This document shows positions 60,926-64,000 of a stretch of DNA of 64,000 nt, one piece after another. The position numbers were made by a program, and so were the translations under genes. Position 1 is the stretch's first letter, and each line of letters opens with the position of its first letter. The notes under the pieces are model-generated. The model was given only the letters and a program-made list of their open reading frames with translations. It ran no database searches and was not told where the DNA came from. Origin of the DNA: Zhongshania aquimaris (GTDB taxonomy: Bacteria; Pseudomonadota; Gammaproteobacteria; Pseudomonadales; Spongiibacteraceae); the NCBI RefSeq assembly GCF_019312595.1, contig NZ_JAHWDQ010000001.1, forward strand, positions 682,001-746,000. Direction: 5' to 3'.

Positions 60926-62095
60926 ATGACCAATAAGAAAAAAGCCTACGAGCGCGTACCTTATTTAATTTTCTATCAAGACAAAAGCCCATTTAAAGAG
61001 ACCTACGGCGGGCCAATGGATTTTGGCGCCTTGAAGTCACATCTGCTGCGTCCGGCAGAACCGAAAACAAACAATGTCATTGTGTTTATGCATCCCGTGG
61101 GTGGCGGCGAATACCTACCGATGATTACCGAGCTGGCCAAGGCTGGCTATCCGGTGATTTACTGCCAAAGTCGATATCCCGGCAATGACACCGCACTGAT
61201 CATGGAAAAAGTCGTTATTGATTTAGGTAACTGCATTCGTCACGCCAAAGAAACCTTTGGTTTCGACAAAGTTATCTTGGCGGGCTGGAGCGGCGGCGGC
61301 TCGCTGTCGATGTTCTACCAAAGTCAGGCAGAAAACCCCACCATTACTGAAACACCCGCAGGCGATGCGGTAGACCTCACAATTCAAGGCCTTATTCCCG
61401 CCGATGGCATTATGATGCTGGCAGCCCACATCAGCCGCACCCACACATTGACCGAGTGGATGGACGCATCGATTTTAGATGAACAAGACCCAAATCACCG
61501 CGACCCGGAACTTGATCTATACAATCCACAAAATTCGAATCAGCCACCCTATTCTGCGGCGTTTTTAGAGCGCTACCGCGCGGCACAAATTGCCCGTAAC
61601 CGCAAAATAACGGCGTGGGTAAAGGATAAACTGGCAAGTCTAAAAAATAGCGGCCGAGCCAACGATGAGTTCGCCTTTGTGGTACACGGCACCATGGCTG
61701 ATCCGCGCTGGCTAGACCCAACTATTGACGCCAATGACCGCAAGCCGCGTTGGTGCTACTTGGGTGACCCTGAGGTGGTCAATAACGGTCCCGTTGGTCT
61801 CGCCCGTTTTTGCACGCTGCGCAGCTGGCTATCGCAATGGAGTTACGACGATTCCAATGCAGACGGACTGCGCTGCGCCCAGACTATCAGCGTGCCCGCC
61901 CTTGTTATTGGCAACAGCGCTGACGACGCCTGCACACCGAGCCACACCGCGCGAATCTTTGATGCGATAGCTCACGACAACAAAGAAATGCACGAAATTA
62001 AGGGTGCCACCCATTATTACTTCGGACAGGAAGCGCAACTAAAGGAAGCCATTCAACTGTGTGGTGACTGGCTCGCTCGCCAAGATTTATTGTAA
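60926..62095 (+). CDS. alpha/beta hydrolase
   Basis: A 389-residue alpha/beta-hydrolase-fold enzyme. The oxyanion region is VFMHPVGGGEYLP, the nucleophile elbow is LAGWSGGGS (G-x-S-x-G), an aspartate stands in IGNSADDACTPSH, and the histidine in KGATHYYFG. Several Trp-rich inserts lie between. ATG 60926 is chosen after GCGAG at seven bases. Function (esterase, lactonase or C-C hydrolase) is not evident; a catabolic role is likely given the MarR and VOC neighbours. Confidence 0.88.
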   Translation: MTNKKKAYERVPYLIFYQDKSPFKETYGGPMDFGALKSHLLRPAEPKTNNVIVFMHPVGGGEYLPMITELAKAGYPVIYCQSRYPGNDTALIMEKVVIDLGNCIRHAKETFGFDKVILAGWSGGGSLSMFYQSQAENPTITETPAGDAVDLTIQGLIPADGIMMLAAHISRTHTLTEWMDASILDEQDPNHRDPELDLYNPQNSNQPPYSAAFLERYRAAQIARNRKITAWVKDKLASLKNSGRANDEFAFVVHGTMADPRWLDPTIDANDRKPRWCYLGDPEVVNNGPVGLARFCTLRSWLSQWSYDDSNADGLRCAQTISVPALVIGNSADDACTPSHTARIFDAIAHDNKEMHEIKGATHYYFGQEAQLKEAIQLCGDWLARQDLL

Positions 62096-62102
62096 TTAGC
62101 GC

Positions 62103-62525
62103 TTAGCCAGCACTTGCACTCTGACGGCGCTCGCTTTTGCAGGCCGGAATAGCGATATTCTGCACCGACAAGCGCCGCACCTTGCCATTCAATAGCGGCC
62201 ACTCTATTTCACTGCCCTTTTGCAAACCCAATAGTGCGCATCCCACTGGCGACAGCACGGAGATTTTCAATGTCGTGACGTTTGCCTGCCAAGGCATCAC
62301 CAAGGTAACGCTCGTTTTCGACTGTGAATCTAAATCAATAAAAGTGACCAGGGAATTAATACAAACGAAATCGTGTTTGTAATCACCGTCCTCAACAATG
62401 TCTGCACGATCTAACTCTGACTGCAAGTCCTGCGCTGCCTCTGATCGATTGCGACGAAGAAATTCACTTAAGACTTGATAGTCTGACTGCTTAACAAAAA
62501 TAGGGATATGAGTTAAATCTTGCAT
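62103..62525 (-). CDS. Rnk/GreA-like transcription factor
   Basis: A 140-residue protein of the GreA/GreB C-terminal-domain family, like Rnk. The Rnk-like N-terminus (FVKQSDYQVLSEFLRR) lacks the GreA coiled-coil finger; the FKBP-like domain ends in SVLSPVGCALLGLQKGSEIE. Such proteins bind in the RNA polymerase secondary channel. ATG 62525 follows GGAGAAAA; a start six codons earlier is not supported. Confidence 0.87.
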   Translation of the reverse strand: MQDLTHIPIFVKQSDYQVLSEFLRRNRSEAAQDLQSELDRADIVEDGDYKHDFVCINSLVTFIDLDSQSKTSVTLVMPWQANVTTLKISVLSPVGCALLGLQKGSEIEWPLLNGKVRRLSVQNIAIPACKSERRQSASAG

Positions 62526-62764
62526 TACTTTTCTCCATAGCAAAAACCCTGCGGAATTTAAAAATATCCGCGTCTAATGAATTACGATTAGCTTGGTGTG
62601 TGGCGGGCGACTGAGTAAAACTCAATCGCCTTGGGAGAGGAAGGCGACAAAAATCCCAGCGCAAACAGCGCCGAAATTGAAAATTTTAACAACATAAAAC
62701 AATGCAGTATTCATGGCGCTGAGATTAGCAGCTTTAAAAAACTTAGCAAGCGCCCGACGCTCTG

Positions 62765-64000
62765 TTAATAATCATAAATATGTTCAAGCTCAAATCCCGC
62801 GCCCTGCACATCAACAATAAGTTGCGCGAGATCCGCCACCGCCACCATAAGAATAACGCGGGCGCGCTGTTCCTTAGAAACAAGTGATGAACGAAATAAT
62901 TCCTGCGCACCTAAGGACGAAACATCTGCGTCTTTATCCACCAGCAAGGACACCGCAATTTGATGGTTTCCAGAGATATCGCTAATCGTCCATTCGCTAA
63001 TTGAAAACTTAGGCAGGATCTCGGTAAAACCACCCCAACGCGGCACCGACATAATGTAATCATCGCCACCGGTTGCTACAACCTCTGATCCTTCCGGCTC
63101 TTTAGGTAGACGAATACTATTGCTTTGCACCCGCTGCGCAGTGAGGTAAATCCGCTTATCAGTCTCACCGTAGGTAGATTGCGCGGCGTATTTAATCAAC
63201 TTGGCATAAAGTGATTTCAGCCCAAATTCGGCACTAAAGAATAGCTTTCGCTCCCATTTGCGAAAGGCGTGCTCACCCCACAGCGGCGTATCAGACCAAA
63301 TTCTATTTCGCCAGCCGGCAAAATCAAATTCGTACCAGGGCTCATCGTAAATAAGTTGGCTGTAAGCGCGATGCGCCTGCTGAATCAATTTATCTTCGGC
63401 AGTGTCTTCGCCATCAGCTGACCAACGACTCAGCCGTCCCAGGCTGGCTTCATATGCGCCTTTCGCTAAATATTCCAGCGTGGTGCTCACACCAATCACC
63501 CGCAGCATGGTGCGGTACTCTGAATTGGCGGGGTAGTTTTCCGCACTTAAACTCATTACCCGATCATACAAGGCCCAGTACTCATCTATGCTCGCAAGAA
63601 ATGGAAAACGGCTTGGATCGCCGCCATCGGCCAAATAATCCGCATATTCCTTGGGCTGAAATACCAAATACCACTCAGGGATAGTCAGTAAAGTTTGCTC
63701 GACAGGGCGATAATATTCGCCAATGTCGTCGCGGGTAGCGGCCATTAAATCGGTGTTGAACGGGTAGTACTTAGCCCACAGCATATTCACAAAGCGATTG
63801 TTGGGGTCGAGGCGCCACTTCAGCCCGAAAAAGTCGTTAGCTTGGGGATAAGCTGCCTTAAATTGCTCGGTACTGGCCTGTAGCTGGTACGGCAAGTAGT
63901 AGGCGCCGCCAGCTTCGATTGCCGCATCAATCATCTCGCTACTCCACGCGCCTACCGCGTCTTTCGCCGCCGCGTCGGTGCCTTGCCGGTAATACACCAC
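62765..64000 (-). CDS. FAD-linked oxidase-like protein with long C-terminal extension (5' truncated)
   Basis: The visible 411 residues have no start and run off the window edge. The first 80 include LKWRLDPNNRFVNMLWAKYY, the typical C-terminal end of FAD-linked (GLDH/D-lactate-type) oxidases. About 320 further residues follow (WYLVFQPKEYADYLADGG, then YRTMLRVIGVSTTLEYLAKG), ending in FELEHIYDY. The extension is not a family I recognise; it contains Trp- and Tyr-rich blocks and no clear membrane helix. The oxidase substrate is unknown. Confidence 0.75.
   Translation of the reverse strand: MVYYRQGTDAAAKDAVGAWSSEMIDAAIEAGGAYYLPYQLQASTEQFKAAYPQANDFFGLKWRLDPNNRFVNMLWAKYYPFNTDLMAATRDDIGEYYRPVEQTLLTIPEWYLVFQPKEYADYLADGGDPSRFPFLASIDEYWALYDRVMSLSAENYPANSEYRTMLRVIGVSTTLEYLAKGAYEASLGRLSRWSADGEDTAEDKLIQQAHRAYSQLIYDEPWYEFDFAGWRNRIWSDTPLWGEHAFRKWERKLFFSAEFGLKSLYAKLIKYAAQSTYGETDKRIYLTAQRVQSNSIRLPKEPEGSEVVATGGDDYIMSVPRWGGFTEILPKFSISEWTISDISGNHQIAVSLLVDKDADVSSLGAQELFRSSLVSKEQRARVILMVAVADLAQLIVDVQGAGFELEHIYDY

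Overview
The window looks like chromosomal DNA of a marine, aerobic gammaproteobacterium rich in acyl-CoA metabolism. The gene content (many acyl-CoA dehydrogenases, the long form of DapD, RsmJ, YaeQ, VF530, DUF1499 and OruR-type AraC regulators) fits the Spongiibacteraceae/Cellvibrionales area, for example Zhongshania or Spongiibacter. That placement is inference from gene content, not from a marker gene. No rRNA, tRNA, insertion sequence or CRISPR array was seen.

Layout. 1-2.4 kb: the first codons of a truncated gene, then a PTPS-like pterin enzyme paired with an SDR, and a shikimate kinase. 2.6-8.2 kb: a minus-strand valine/isobutyrate operon (acyl-CoA dehydrogenase, enoyl-CoA hydratase, 3-hydroxyisobutyryl-CoA hydrolase, 3-hydroxyisobutyrate dehydrogenase). 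Upstream of it, behind its own terminator, is a CoA-acylating aldehyde dehydrogenase with a divergent AraC regulator and a 21-bp-period direct-repeat operator. 9.3-15.6 kb: YffB/ArsC-like protein, DapD, and a tightly overlapping AI-2E transporter/amidoligase/glutamine-amidotransferase/YqaA operon, then YaeQ and a DUF1499 lipoprotein. 15.6-30.6 kb: housekeeping and accessory genes, including a TPR-glycosyltransferase-pyruvyltransferase fusion, a fatty acid hydroxylase with a divergent AraC regulator, DapE, RsmJ, RRM and VF530 proteins, a molybdopterin oxidoreductase and a degenerate AraC-like protein. 30.7-33.7 kb: sulfate activation (Sat, CysC) with a divergent CysL/YeiE-like LysR gene and a near-ideal palindromic operator.

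33.9-45.6 kb is a plus-strand, visibly AT-richer defence island of seven genes: HTH controller, SNF2-type helicase, AIPR protein with an N-terminal nuclease-like motif, type III (beta-class) methyltransferase, type III-like restriction helicase-nuclease, a 61-residue protein, and a Rad50/RloC-like ATPase with a CPLC zinc hook and a C-terminal R-x5-H (HEPN-like) motif. The genes overlap or lie 13-24 bp apart, so they probably work as one system: DNA modification and restriction, plus a possible abortive-infection RNase. This is the most interesting region of the window.

45.9-62.5 kb returns to catabolism. A seven-gene minus-strand operon (acyl-CoA ligase, two paired acyl-CoA dehydrogenases, SDR, a third acyl-CoA dehydrogenase, FadJ-like bifunctional enzyme, thiolase) can carry out complete beta-oxidation of an unidentified acid. 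A second cassette (acyl-CoA dehydrogenase, phosphotransferase, DUF6285) matches the LvaC/LvaA/LvaB logic of 4-hydroxyacyl-CoA degradation. VOC, MarR, alpha/beta-hydrolase and Rnk-like genes follow, and the window ends inside a large FAD-oxidase-like gene. Starts were adjusted by eye where a ribosome binding site or overlap favoured a different codon. All family calls come from reading motifs, without database searches.
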